A stretch of 64,000 bases of DNA from an uncultured Mycoplasmatota bacterium. Its GTDB lineage: Bacteria; Bacillota_I; Bacilli_A; RF39; UBA660. Under the pieces are notes generated by a model. The model saw nothing but the letters and a program-made list of their open reading frames with translations, was not told the origin of the DNA and did no database searches. The position numbers and the translations under genes are program-made. The stretch spans positions 1-64,000 of the forward strand of contig UQXO01000004.1 of the NCBI GenBank assembly GCA_900545005.1. The letters run 5' to 3'. Each line of letters begins with the position of its first letter. Position 1 is the stretch's first letter. This document shows positions 51,360-59,913 of the stretch, in pieces.

Positions 51360-51445
51360 CTTTATTCTCCTTTATTCTTCTTATAAATAAATTATATCAT
51401 TTACCTCTTAAAAGATAAACTTTTTTAAGCAATTTTTTATTTTTC

Positions 51446-51477
51446 CAAAATAAAACGACTACTATGGTAGCCATTTT
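51446..51477 (-). terminator. Terminator after the glucosaminidase gene
   Basis: On the minus strand AAAATGGCTAC pairs with GTAGTCGTTTT around CATA, followed by an ATTTT run, just after the stop. Confidence 0.75.
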
Positions 51478-51480
51478 ACA

Positions 51481-52293
51481 CTATAGGTTTAATAATTTTT
51501 CAACCGAAGTAATCTTAACTTCACTACTAAATTTATTACGATAGCTATTAACATTACTTACCCAAGTTGGATTAGCCATCTTAACTCCATCAACTATTAA
51601 TGGATTATATTTATAGCCAATCTGTTCAACCGTTTGTAAGCCTTGATCAAAGTAACTACTCTTAAGAAGCATAACATATTTATAAACACCATATTCAATA
51701 GATGGATAAGTAGTTAATCTTCCATTACTCATACCTCCAAAGATATTATTTTTATTTAACATACTTTGAGCCCCTAAATTACCTGTTTCAATCCAAGTAA
51801 TAGCCTTTGCTGTCTTTAAATCAACACTTGGGTTTAAAGACACAAAATATTCAATTAGATTATAAATATATTCTTTTGAACAATCTTTATAAGAATAATT
51901 TCTTTTAAATAATTCACTCTTATTACTCTCTAAAGCGACAATAAACTCTAATAAAGCCGCATCAAAAGAAGCTTTATTATTCCCTGTTTGTAATAAATCT
52001 AATTCATTAAAACTAGTCTTATTAGCACTTCTTATTTCACTAAGCAAAGTATTATAATCAATTCCAAACATCATCGCATAAAATTCATAAGTCTTCTCTT
52101 TAGCCGTAATATTTTCATTTATTTTATTTTCCGCAATATCTTCAAGAGTCAATGTCTTATAAGTATCAATATTTGGTACAACAACAATACTTTCATAAGT
52201 TTTATTCTTCTTCATATTTAAAGTTATAGGGATTATAATTGTAATTACTGATATAAATCCTATCAGGAAAATACTAATTACTTTCTTTTTCAT
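51481..52293 (-). CDS. Secreted glucosaminidase-domain protein
   Basis: A 270-residue protein with one N-terminal membrane segment (ISIFLIGFISVITIIIPITL, residues 6-25). The C-terminal 120 residues fit the GH73/glucosaminidase (LytG-like) fold: AKAITWIETGNLGAQSMLNKNNIFGGM (with the catalytic Glu in WIETG), then YPSIEYGVYKYVMLLKSSYF and PTWVSNVNSY. It probably cuts glycan strands of the wall. Stands alone, with gatB upstream. Confidence 0.75.
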   Translation of the reverse strand: MKKKVISIFLIGFISVITIIIPITLNMKKNKTYESIVVVPNIDTYKTLTLEDIAENKINENITAKEKTYEFYAMMFGIDYNTLLSEIRSANKTSFNELDLLQTGNNKASFDAALLEFIVALESNKSELFKRNYSYKDCSKEYIYNLIEYFVSLNPSVDLKTAKAITWIETGNLGAQSMLNKNNIFGGMSNGRLTTYPSIEYGVYKYVMLLKSSYFDQGLQTVEQIGYKYNPLIVDGVKMANPTWVSNVNSYRNKFSSEVKITSVEKLLNL

Positions 52294-52350
52294 TTAAGAC
52301 CTCCTAGTCTTATTATTTACCCATAATTTATTCTTTCATACCTAAATATG

Positions 52351-53778
52351 TTATTTTTCTAATTCTTCTTTTAAGATTTGTTTTGTCATAACTGGATTAG
52401 CTTTTCCTTTAGTTTGCTTCATCACTTGGCCAACAAAATAATCAAAAAGATTAGTACGTCCATTTAAGTAAGCTATCCTTTGCTCTTCATTATTCTTAAT
52501 AATATCTATTATCATTGTTCTTAAAACTAATTCATCAGATATCTGAGCATTTTCTTTAGAAATAAATTCTTTAGGTTCTTTTTTAGATTCTAAAGCCTTA
52601 CTAAATACTTCTTTAGCTTGTTTATTCGATAAAGTTTTATCTTTAATAGCATCCGTTATCTGTCTTAACATCTCTGGAGTAATAAAGAAGTCTTTAATAC
52701 TACTATTGTCTTTATTCAATTCGGTTACAATATTAACTGTTATCCAGTTTGCCGCCATCTTAGAATCTATACCTATTATAACACACTTTTCAAAGTAATC
52801 CGCAATATTTCTATCCTTAATAAGAATACTAGCATCATACTCATTAAGTCCTAAGTCATTAGTATACCTTTTTAAACGCTCTAGAGGAAGTTTAGGTATC
52901 TCATTGATTAATTCCTCTATCCAAGACTTATCAAGCTTATAAGGCGGAATATTAGGGTCTAAGAAGTACTTATAATCAATAGCATCTTCTTTCGTACGCA
53001 TTCTAATAGTCGTATTAGTATCCTCGTCAAATCTTCTCGTCTCTTGAATTAACTCTTCCCCAGTATCTAAAGCATTTCTTTGTCTTTCTTCCTCATACTT
53101 AATAGCAGCCTCAATATTCTGAAAACCATTAACATTCTTAATTTCTACTCTAGGCGTAACATACTCTCCTAAATTATTCTTTAGATTAATATTAACATCA
53201 CATCTAATTTGACCCTTTTTCGTATCCGCATCTGATATATCAGTATAACGATAACAATCACGAATATATTCTAAAAAAGCAATAACTTCTTTACTAGAAT
53301 GAAAACAAGGTTCTGTAACAATTTCCAAAAGTGGTACCCCAGCTCGGTTATAATCAATTGTTGTCATCTTCGCAAAATGATCTAAACTAGCTGAATCTTC
53401 TTCTAAATGGATATCATGAATTAAAACCTCAATTGTCTTATCATCAACTGGTATTTCTAATTTACCATTTACCCCTACCGGATTAGTACACTGCGTAATC
53501 TGATATCCTTTAGGTAAATCGGGATAATAATAATTCTTACGATCAAACTGCATAACCTTGGCAATCTTACAATTTAAAATATGAGCCATCTTAATCGCAT
53601 GAGCAATACATTTCTTATTAACAATTGGTAAAGTCCCAGGAAATGCCATATCAACCGGAGAAACATAGACATTAGCCGTATCACTAAAACCATTTATTCC
53701 TTTAGAAAAAGCTTTAGCATGACTTTTTAACTCGCAGTGCATTTCAATTCCCACTACTAGTTGCAAATCCTTATTCAT
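52351..53778 (-). CDS. gatB: Asp-tRNA(Asn)/Glu-tRNA(Gln) amidotransferase subunit B
   Basis: A 475-residue GatB. LQLVVGIEMHCELKSHAKAFS is the standard start; YYYPDLPKGYQITQ, DYNRAGVPLLEIVTEP, GQIRCDVNINL and VEIKNVNGFQNIEAAIKYE follow, and the C-terminal YqeY-like tail ends GKANPVMTKQIL. The subunit binds the mischarged tRNA and activates it for amidation. Overlaps gatA by 8 bp. Confidence 0.97.
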   Translation of the reverse strand: MNKDLQLVVGIEMHCELKSHAKAFSKGINGFSDTANVYVSPVDMAFPGTLPIVNKKCIAHAIKMAHILNCKIAKVMQFDRKNYYYPDLPKGYQITQCTNPVGVNGKLEIPVDDKTIEVLIHDIHLEEDSASLDHFAKMTTIDYNRAGVPLLEIVTEPCFHSSKEVIAFLEYIRDCYRYTDISDADTKKGQIRCDVNINLKNNLGEYVTPRVEIKNVNGFQNIEAAIKYEEERQRNALDTGEELIQETRRFDEDTNTTIRMRTKEDAIDYKYFLDPNIPPYKLDKSWIEELINEIPKLPLERLKRYTNDLGLNEYDASILIKDRNIADYFEKCVIIGIDSKMAANWITVNIVTELNKDNSSIKDFFITPEMLRQITDAIKDKTLSNKQAKEVFSKALESKKEPKEFISKENAQISDELVLRTMIIDIIKNNEEQRIAYLNGRTNLFDYFVGQVMKQTKGKANPVMTKQILKEELEK

Positions 53779-55231
53779 ATGAAACCTCCTTTGCTATTTG
53801 ATTCTTATAATTCATCGTTTTTTCAATCCCATAAGCAATATTTAAAACCGTCTGGTCATTATAACAATCACCAGTAATATTTAAACCAACTGGTAAATTA
53901 TCTACAAATCCATCTGGTATTGTAATAGAAGGAAATCCTCCAAAGTTACCTATCTGTAGATGTTCTTCTAATATTTTTGAACCACCAGCCAAAGTATTTT
54001 GCGACTTTTCTAAGAAAGGAGCCGGACCACTACCAACTGGTAAAATAACCGCATCATAGTCTTTAAATAATTCTTTCCATTTATTAACAATTAATCTGCG
54101 AACCCGTTTAGCATTATTAAAGTATTTATCTTGGTTTTCTCTTTGTAGTACATAAGAGCCAATAACAAATCTTCTCTTAATTAGTGGAGAAAAACCCTTA
54201 GTACGATGGTCTTTCATGGCTTCATAAATATTATTAGCACATCCTCTTGGTCCAAAGTTAATGCCCGTCAAGTTGGACATGTTAGATGTTGCTTCTGCAC
54301 AAGATATTACTACATAACAAGATGCTACCGCATCCAGTAAAGTCTTATCAACACTAACTTCATCAACCGTAATTCCTCTATTTCTTAAATCATTAACTTT
54401 ATCCATAAAATTATTTAAATGAGTTTTTAACTCCTCACTTGGCGTCTCATAATTATCTAAAGATACTATTTCTTTAACATAACATAATCTTCTAGTCTTT
54501 AAATCATCCTTTAAGTTTTCATATAAATGCATATTACTACTATCCCAAGAAGTCATATCCTTTTCATCTTGACCCTTAATTACATCCGTAACAATCGCAG
54601 CATCAGCTACATTTCTTGTTAAAACGCCACAATGGTCTAAACTAGAAGCAAAAGGAAACAAGCCATATCTAGAAATCATCCCGTAAGTAGGTTTATAGCC
54701 AACTATACCACAATAAGCAGCTGGTTTACGAATAGAATCTCCTGTATCGCTTCCTAAAGCGTAAGGATAAACCCCTGCTGCCACGGCCGCCGCTGATCCA
54801 CTTGATGAACCCGCACACATTCTTCTAGTATCCCAAGGATTTCTAATGATACCAGTTTTAGCTGTCGTACCAGTACCACCCATACCAAACTCATCCATGG
54901 CCGTTTTATTAGTAGCAACCGCCCCAACCTTCTTTAGTTTTTCAATAACAGTCGCATCAAAGAAAGGAATATAACCAGTTAAAGTATTACTAGAGGCACA
55001 AGATTCAATATCTTTTGTTGAATAATTATCCTTAATTCCATAAGGAATCCCACTAAGTAAATTATCTGTAACTTTACTACCTTTAGCATCATCTAAAATA
55101 AGAGCAAAAGCATTACATTTATCTTCAATTTCCTTCGACTTTTCTAAAGATTCACCAACTAATTCCTCAGAAGTAATTTCTCCCTTAATAAGCATTTCAT
55201 GTAATTTTTTAATATCTAATTCATTATGCAT
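53771..55231 (-). CDS. gatA: Amidotransferase subunit A (glutaminase)
   Basis: A 486-residue GatA of the amidase signature family; GIPYGIKDNYST carries the catalytic Lys and SGSAAAVAAGVYPYALGSDTGDSIRKPAAYCG the Ser-Ser pair. The conserved GSDTGGSIRQPA reads GSDTGDSIRKPA here; the Ser and Thr residues are kept. It frees ammonia from glutamine for GatB. The ATG at 55231 follows GGTGAAA, overlaps the gatC stop (8 bp) and is preferred to the TTG at 55243. Confidence 0.97.
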   Translation of the reverse strand: MHNELDIKKLHEMLIKGEITSEELVGESLEKSKEIEDKCNAFALILDDAKGSKVTDNLLSGIPYGIKDNYSTKDIESCASSNTLTGYIPFFDATVIEKLKKVGAVATNKTAMDEFGMGGTGTTAKTGIIRNPWDTRRMCAGSSSGSAAAVAAGVYPYALGSDTGDSIRKPAAYCGIVGYKPTYGMISRYGLFPFASSLDHCGVLTRNVADAAIVTDVIKGQDEKDMTSWDSSNMHLYENLKDDLKTRRLCYVKEIVSLDNYETPSEELKTHLNNFMDKVNDLRNRGITVDEVSVDKTLLDAVASCYVVISCAEATSNMSNLTGINFGPRGCANNIYEAMKDHRTKGFSPLIKRRFVIGSYVLQRENQDKYFNNAKRVRRLIVNKWKELFKDYDAVILPVGSGPAPFLEKSQNTLAGGSKILEEHLQIGNFGGFPSITIPDGFVDNLPVGLNITGDCYNDQTVLNIAYGIEKTMNYKNQIAKEVSYE

Positions 55232-55529
55232 TTTCACCAACAACCTTTACTACTTCAACTTCTCTGCCAACAGTCTTTCCACTATTCCGAAGTAACTCTT
55301 CAATTGGTACGGTCTCTTCTACTTCATCATTATTTAAATGACTCCCCATATCATCTAAGCAATAACTCATTGGTTTAACATCTTTAATATTAGGAATTTC
55401 ATTAATAATATTAATATTTCTATCTATCTCTTGAAATTCATCTAAAACCATCTTATTTTCTTCTGCCGTTAAACCAATAAGTAACTTATCAGCATAACTA
55501 TCAACCATTTCTTTTGTAAAATGTTTCAT
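55224..55529 (-). CDS. gatC: Amidotransferase subunit C
   Basis: A 101-residue GatC, the small helical subunit that wraps around GatA. HFTKEMVDSYADKLLIGLTAEENKMVLDEFQEI has the usual GatC N-terminal pattern (L..T.EE...), and KPMSYCLDDMGSHLNND matches the family (P....LR.D). Nine bases before hisS ends upstream, so it is probably transcribed with hisS. Confidence 0.9.
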   Translation of the reverse strand: MKHFTKEMVDSYADKLLIGLTAEENKMVLDEFQEIDRNINIINEIPNIKDVKPMSYCLDDMGSHLNNDEVEETVPIEELLRNSGKTVGREVEVVKVVGENA

Positions 55530-55537
55530 ATCATCAC

Positions 55538-56803
55538 CTACATATTCATATTGATATAATCAACTAATTCATCTTCATTAATTGTTACTTCTTCTTTTGT
55601 AACATTATCTTTAATCTTAATCATCTTCTTATTGATATCCTCATCATTAAGAATAATTAAGAACTTAGCATTTAATCTATCAGCTTGTTTAAACTGAGCT
55701 TTAAGACTTCTTCCCATATTTTCCATTTCAATATCAAAACCACTTAATCTTAAAGTTTGACAAATATTAACAGCATAATCTTTTTCCGTATCAGAAACAT
55801 ACATAATATAAACATCAACCCAATTCTTAATTGGTAGTTCAATATCTTCTTTTTCTAAAGCAAGCATTAATCTATCTAAACCACATGCAAAGCCAATTGC
55901 TGGCGTACTTGGTCCTCCAAGGGTTTCAATCATTCCATTATATCTGCCCCCAGCAGCCAAAGTACTTTGACTACCCATAGTATCAATATCCGCCATTATT
56001 TCAAACACCGTGTGATTGTAATAATCTAAGCCTCTAACAATCTTTGGATTAACCTCATAAGGAATATCCATAATCTCTAAATAATGTTTAACATCAAGAA
56101 ATCTCTTCTTAGCCTCGCTAGTTAGATAATCAATTGTTTTCGGAGCCTTCTTAATAATCTCATTATCCCCATCAACCTTACAATCTAATATTCTTAAAGG
56201 ATTTTTTTCTAATCTTACTTTACAATCATCACATAACTCATTAATGTGTGGTTTTAAATAATTAATTAAAGCCTCACGATAATTCTCTCTTGATTCCTTA
56301 TCTCCCAAAGAATTAAGCTCTACTTTAACATTACGAAGTCCCAAAGTCTTAAATAGATTTACCGGAATAGAAATAATCTCTGCATCAATATAAGCATCAT
56401 CACAACCAATTGCTTCACAACCAAATTGACTAAATTCTCTTAGTCTCCCACTTTGGGGTCTTTCATAACGATACATTGGTTCTATATAGAAGAATTTAAC
56501 GGGTTGAGTAGCACCACCATACATCTTATTTTCAATATAACTTCTAACAACCCCCGCCGTTCCTTCCGGTCTTAAAGTAATATTTCTTTCTCCTCGGTCC
56601 TTAAAATCATAAGTTTCTTTAGTTACAATATCCGTTGTTTCTCCTACACCACGGTGAAATAGTTCCGTGGCTTCAAAAACAGGAGTTCTAATCCAACCAT
56701 AATTATAAGTTTGACATAAGTCCTTAATTAAACTTTCTACATATTGCCACTTAAGGGCATCAGTTCCAAAAATATCAACTGTTCCTTTTTGTTTAAGTAT
56801 CAT
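55538..56803 (-). CDS. hisS: Histidyl-tRNA synthetase
   Basis: A 421-residue HisRS. KQKGTVDIFGTDALKWQYVE, then FEATELFHRGVGETTDIVTKETY, ITLRPEGTAGVVRSYIE, PVKFFYIEPMYRYERPQSGRLREFSQFGCEAIG, GLDYYNHTVFE and AGGRYNGMI are the class II and His-specific motifs; the C-terminal anticodon domain follows. The ATG at 56803 follows AGAGGATAAAT; upstream in-frame starts lack support. No T-box is present, unlike many Firmicute hisS genes. Confidence 0.96.
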   Translation of the reverse strand: MILKQKGTVDIFGTDALKWQYVESLIKDLCQTYNYGWIRTPVFEATELFHRGVGETTDIVTKETYDFKDRGERNITLRPEGTAGVVRSYIENKMYGGATQPVKFFYIEPMYRYERPQSGRLREFSQFGCEAIGCDDAYIDAEIISIPVNLFKTLGLRNVKVELNSLGDKESRENYREALINYLKPHINELCDDCKVRLEKNPLRILDCKVDGDNEIIKKAPKTIDYLTSEAKKRFLDVKHYLEIMDIPYEVNPKIVRGLDYYNHTVFEIMADIDTMGSQSTLAAGGRYNGMIETLGGPSTPAIGFACGLDRLMLALEKEDIELPIKNWVDVYIMYVSDTEKDYAVNICQTLRLSGFDIEMENMGRSLKAQFKQADRLNAKFLIILNDEDINKKMIKIKDNVTKEEVTINEDELVDYINMNM

Positions 56804-56827
56804 ATTTATCCTCTTCTCTAAAAGTAA

Positions 56828-56911
56828 AATTCTAGTCATTACATACTAGAATTACTACTACATAACAATTTATTTATCAAATATTATAATAACTTTCTAT
56901 TTTTTAGTCAA
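56828..56911 (-). promoter_or_regulatory. hisS promoter and leader hairpin
   Basis: On the minus strand TTGACT (56911-56906), 17-bp spacer, TATAAT (56888-56883). About 30 bases after it, AATTCTAGT-ATGTAATG-ACTAGAATT forms a perfect 9-bp hairpin followed by TTTTACTTTT. It could act as an attenuator or protein site before hisS. Confidence 0.7.
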
Positions 56912-56926
56912 TTATTCCGACTATTT

Positions 56927-58129
56927 TTATTTAATTTTAGTCTGATTTGCTAAAGCCTTCTTTAAAAATATATCGTAGTCATTTATAAAATCAGTAAGAG
57001 TTTCTGTGTATTCTTCATCTAACTCTAAAAATTTTGGTTTAAAGAAGTCTTTATCATATTTTAATAATTCCTTCTTTTCATTAATTCCTACCATTTTTTC
57101 TTTATCATCATCTAAATACCAATAGGTCTTCGCAAATATTGGTTGTTGAGTAGTATTTGTTAAAACCGGTGGCCTTAGAACATTGCCAAAGCAATTAATT
57201 GGTGTACCTATTTGTTCGCCCACCACTTTACTACCTATCATCTGCATAGCAACACAAGCAAAGCGTCCACTAGAAAACACACCTTTATCAACGATAGTAA
57301 CAAGTTCTAAATTGGTATTTTTTAAGTATTCAATAAGGGGCTTTATAATAGCAGAAGCCCCACCACCATTACCACGCAAATCCAAAACAAATTTTGTAAT
57401 ATTTTGATTTTTAGTTTCTCTATCAAGTACTTTAAGTAAGCTATCTATAACTGGAATATAATATGGATGACAACTTTGGTATGTAAATATCAAAGCCTTA
57501 TCTTGAATATAAAAGTTTGGCTTAGTATCCTTTCTTTTTAAAAGACATTCTTTTAAACTATTTTTAGTATCAATAGATAACATTCCTTTATCAGTTTCAA
57601 CTTTTAACAGTAAATTATCCCGTTTAAAACTAGGTAAACTATATAAAACTTCTAGAATATTAAAGTTATTTTCTATCATAGCATATAGATGATTATAAGT
57701 TGCATAACTAACACATTTTTCATATTCATCAAGTAATTTTTCAACTAAAATGCCATTTATCTTTAAAACCTTAGCTTTTCTAATTTTAGCATCTAAAGAA
57801 TAGTCTATAAAAAGTCCCAAACCATTTATCCATTTTAGTTTATAAGGTAAAGGTGTTACCTTATAAAATGCTAAATGTGTATGACTATCTAAATACCCAT
57901 TCATGTATTTTATTAAAACATTCATATAATAATTGAAAGTATAATCATCAAGTATTTTTTCATCTAATTGTAAACTAGCTATAAATTTTTTTAATTCTTC
58001 TGGACTATGAGATTGATAAAAATTTAAATGCCAATCCTCATTTGGATACTTACTATCAACTAAAGTTCCTCTTGATAATTTAGTTAAATTAATAAATTCT
58101 TCTAAATCTTCTTTATATTGCTTTTGCAT
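56927..58129 (-). CDS. S41 family (C-terminal processing-like) peptidase
   Basis: A 400-residue protein. Its second half fits the S41 fold: KFVLDLRGNGGGASAIIKPLIEYL, then TIVDKGVFSSGRFACVAMQ with the catalytic Ser, then VGEQIGTPINCFGNV. The N-terminal half is helical with no PDZ domain recognised, and no signal peptide is seen, so it may be cytoplasmic or use non-classical export. In position it lies 9 bases after an unknown membrane protein in the relA-dtd-hisS neighbourhood. Confidence 0.78.
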   Translation of the reverse strand: MQKQYKEDLEEFINLTKLSRGTLVDSKYPNEDWHLNFYQSHSPEELKKFIASLQLDEKILDDYTFNYYMNVLIKYMNGYLDSHTHLAFYKVTPLPYKLKWINGLGLFIDYSLDAKIRKAKVLKINGILVEKLLDEYEKCVSYATYNHLYAMIENNFNILEVLYSLPSFKRDNLLLKVETDKGMLSIDTKNSLKECLLKRKDTKPNFYIQDKALIFTYQSCHPYYIPVIDSLLKVLDRETKNQNITKFVLDLRGNGGGASAIIKPLIEYLKNTNLELVTIVDKGVFSSGRFACVAMQMIGSKVVGEQIGTPINCFGNVLRPPVLTNTTQQPIFAKTYWYLDDDKEKMVGINEKKELLKYDKDFFKPKFLELDEEYTETLTDFINDYDIFLKKALANQTKIK

Positions 58130-58137
58130 ATACTTTT

Positions 58138-59466
58138 TTACTCTACCGTTTCTTTAACATTTTCTCTAGTTCTAATAAATGAATAAGTAACACTATCAAA
58201 ATAATATTCAGTAACATAATGTGTCTGTTCATTTGTCTTAGGAGTTGCTATTCTTAATTGATTTCCCATAACATCAATACTAAAAGCTTTAATACCATTC
58301 CCATTATAATTATTAAAGTATAAAGGCATTTCCACATTCGTTAGACTATTACCATTAAAATCACATAAATATAACTTATTATCTTTAACATAAAGAATAA
58401 ACCCATTATGAAGTTCAATATAACTAATATTATCACTTAAGATACATTCTAAACTATTAGCATTATATAACTCATAGAAGACCCCCGTATTAGTAACATT
58501 CTTCGTCGTATAAAATATATTTGTCCCAAAAGAAATAATATCTTCAATTTTATTTGCAATAACCTCACTTAAAGAATTACTACTAGCATCATAAATTTGA
58601 TAACCACTATCACTCTTTAAGATATATTTCTTACTACTAAATTTAAAATTGATTCCATAATACTGATAGTTTAAGACATTAGTAACTCGACCATTAATAA
58701 CCTGATCTATTCCCCATAAACCATTCTTCTTAATAATATATTTAGAAGAATCAATAATTCCTTTTCCATTTTCTTGCTTAGAATAATGAATATCTTCATA
58801 TTGCGCTAGTATTTGTTTATTCTTAATATCATAAAGTAATATTACACTAGTCTCATTCTCTAAACCTTTATTTTCATATTCTTTAATAAAAGCATATCTT
58901 TTATCGACAATATCCATCTTAATATCATACATTCCTGCTACTTCATCACTATATAGATAAGAAGTCGCTATCTCACAATCACTATCACTTAAAATACACT
59001 TATAAGTATCCAGAAGTTTACCACTATCATAAAGAAATAATACACCCTCGACTTTTTCTAGTTCATCTGGATTATCCGGAATATCATAACCAGATATCAC
59101 TTTAGGAAGATTAGTATCTACCGTAGTAGCCGCATCATAATCTTGTCTAATTTTTTTCCAAAAAGGCACCATTTCCGTATCTAAAAGTGTTTCTCTATTA
59201 TATTCTCTAAAGACCCATCCTAAACCATAACGTGAAACCACCGTCCCATCATTATAAGTTTTGGTTACTTCTTTAAAAGTTATTAAAGGCTTTTGCCCTT
59301 TCTTAAAACGTCCCTGGTCAATTAAAAATAATATCGTATATAAAGACACAATAGCAATAGTGCTAACAACTACTATTCTTCTAATTAGTAATTTCTTTTT
59401 TCTTAGAGCCTCTTTTTTAGCATACTCTTCTTCTTCATACATAGCTCCTGCTGAATCATTGTACAT
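58138..59466 (-). CDS. Unknown single-pass membrane protein
   Basis: A 442-residue protein: acidic then basic N-terminus (EEEEYAKKEALRKKKLLIRR), a membrane segment (IVVVSTIAIVSLYTILFLI, about residues 31-49), and a long beta-rich outer domain with repeating strands (LLYDIKNKQILAQYED; YLCDFNGNSLTNVEM) that resemble WG- or beta-propeller-like units. The N-terminal third has TYNDGTVVSRYGLGWVFREYN. No family identified. Situated between dtd and the S41 gene, with good coupling. Confidence 0.6.
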   Translation of the reverse strand: MYNDSAGAMYEEEEYAKKEALRKKKLLIRRIVVVSTIAIVSLYTILFLIDQGRFKKGQKPLITFKEVTKTYNDGTVVSRYGLGWVFREYNRETLLDTEMVPFWKKIRQDYDAATTVDTNLPKVISGYDIPDNPDELEKVEGVLFLYDSGKLLDTYKCILSDSDCEIATSYLYSDEVAGMYDIKMDIVDKRYAFIKEYENKGLENETSVILLYDIKNKQILAQYEDIHYSKQENGKGIIDSSKYIIKKNGLWGIDQVINGRVTNVLNYQYYGINFKFSSKKYILKSDSGYQIYDASSNSLSEVIANKIEDIISFGTNIFYTTKNVTNTGVFYELYNANSLECILSDNISYIELHNGFILYVKDNKLYLCDFNGNSLTNVEMPLYFNNYNGNGIKAFSIDVMGNQLRIATPKTNEQTHYVTEYYFDSVTYSFIRTRENVKETVE

Positions 59467-59475
59467 AAATCCTCC

Positions 59476-59913
59476 TTATTCTTTTTCAAGTAAAATCGTT
59501 GTTGGTCCCATATTAACTAAGCTAACTTCCATATCAGCCCCAAATCTTCCTGTTTCCACCGGCACAAATTCTCTTAACTTAGTATTAAACTTTTCATACA
59601 AAGGTTCGGCCACATAATTCTTAGCTGCTTTAATATAACTAGGTCGATTACCATTAGTAGCATCCCCATATAAGGTGAATTGAGAAATACTTAAAATTTT
59701 TCCATTATAATCTAAGATACTTTTATTCATAATTCCCTTTTCATCCGGAAATATTCGTAAATTAACAATCTTTTTGACCATATAATCAATTATTTTTTCC
59801 GTATCAGTCTGTGTAAAACCTACTAACAAAACTAAACCTTCATTAATATTGCCAACAACCTTTTCATCTACTTTTACCGAAGCATTTTTAGCTCTTTGAA
59901 CAACTACTTTCAT
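59476..59913 (-). CDS. dtd: D-aminoacyl-tRNA deacylase
   Basis: A 145-residue Dtd, which hydrolyses D-aminoacyl-tRNAs (and Gly-tRNA-Ala). MKVVVQRAKNASVKVD is the standard start; ILSISQFTLYGDATNGNRPS carries the SQFTL motif, and LVNMGPTTILLE holds the Gly-Pro motif of the active site (usually NxGPVT). Its start overlaps the rel stop by one base (TAATG). relA-dtd pairing is common in Firmicutes. Confidence 0.95.
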   Translation of the reverse strand: MKVVVQRAKNASVKVDEKVVGNINEGLVLLVGFTQTDTEKIIDYMVKKIVNLRIFPDEKGIMNKSILDYNGKILSISQFTLYGDATNGNRPSYIKAAKNYVAEPLYEKFNTKLREFVPVETGRFGADMEVSLVNMGPTTILLEKE

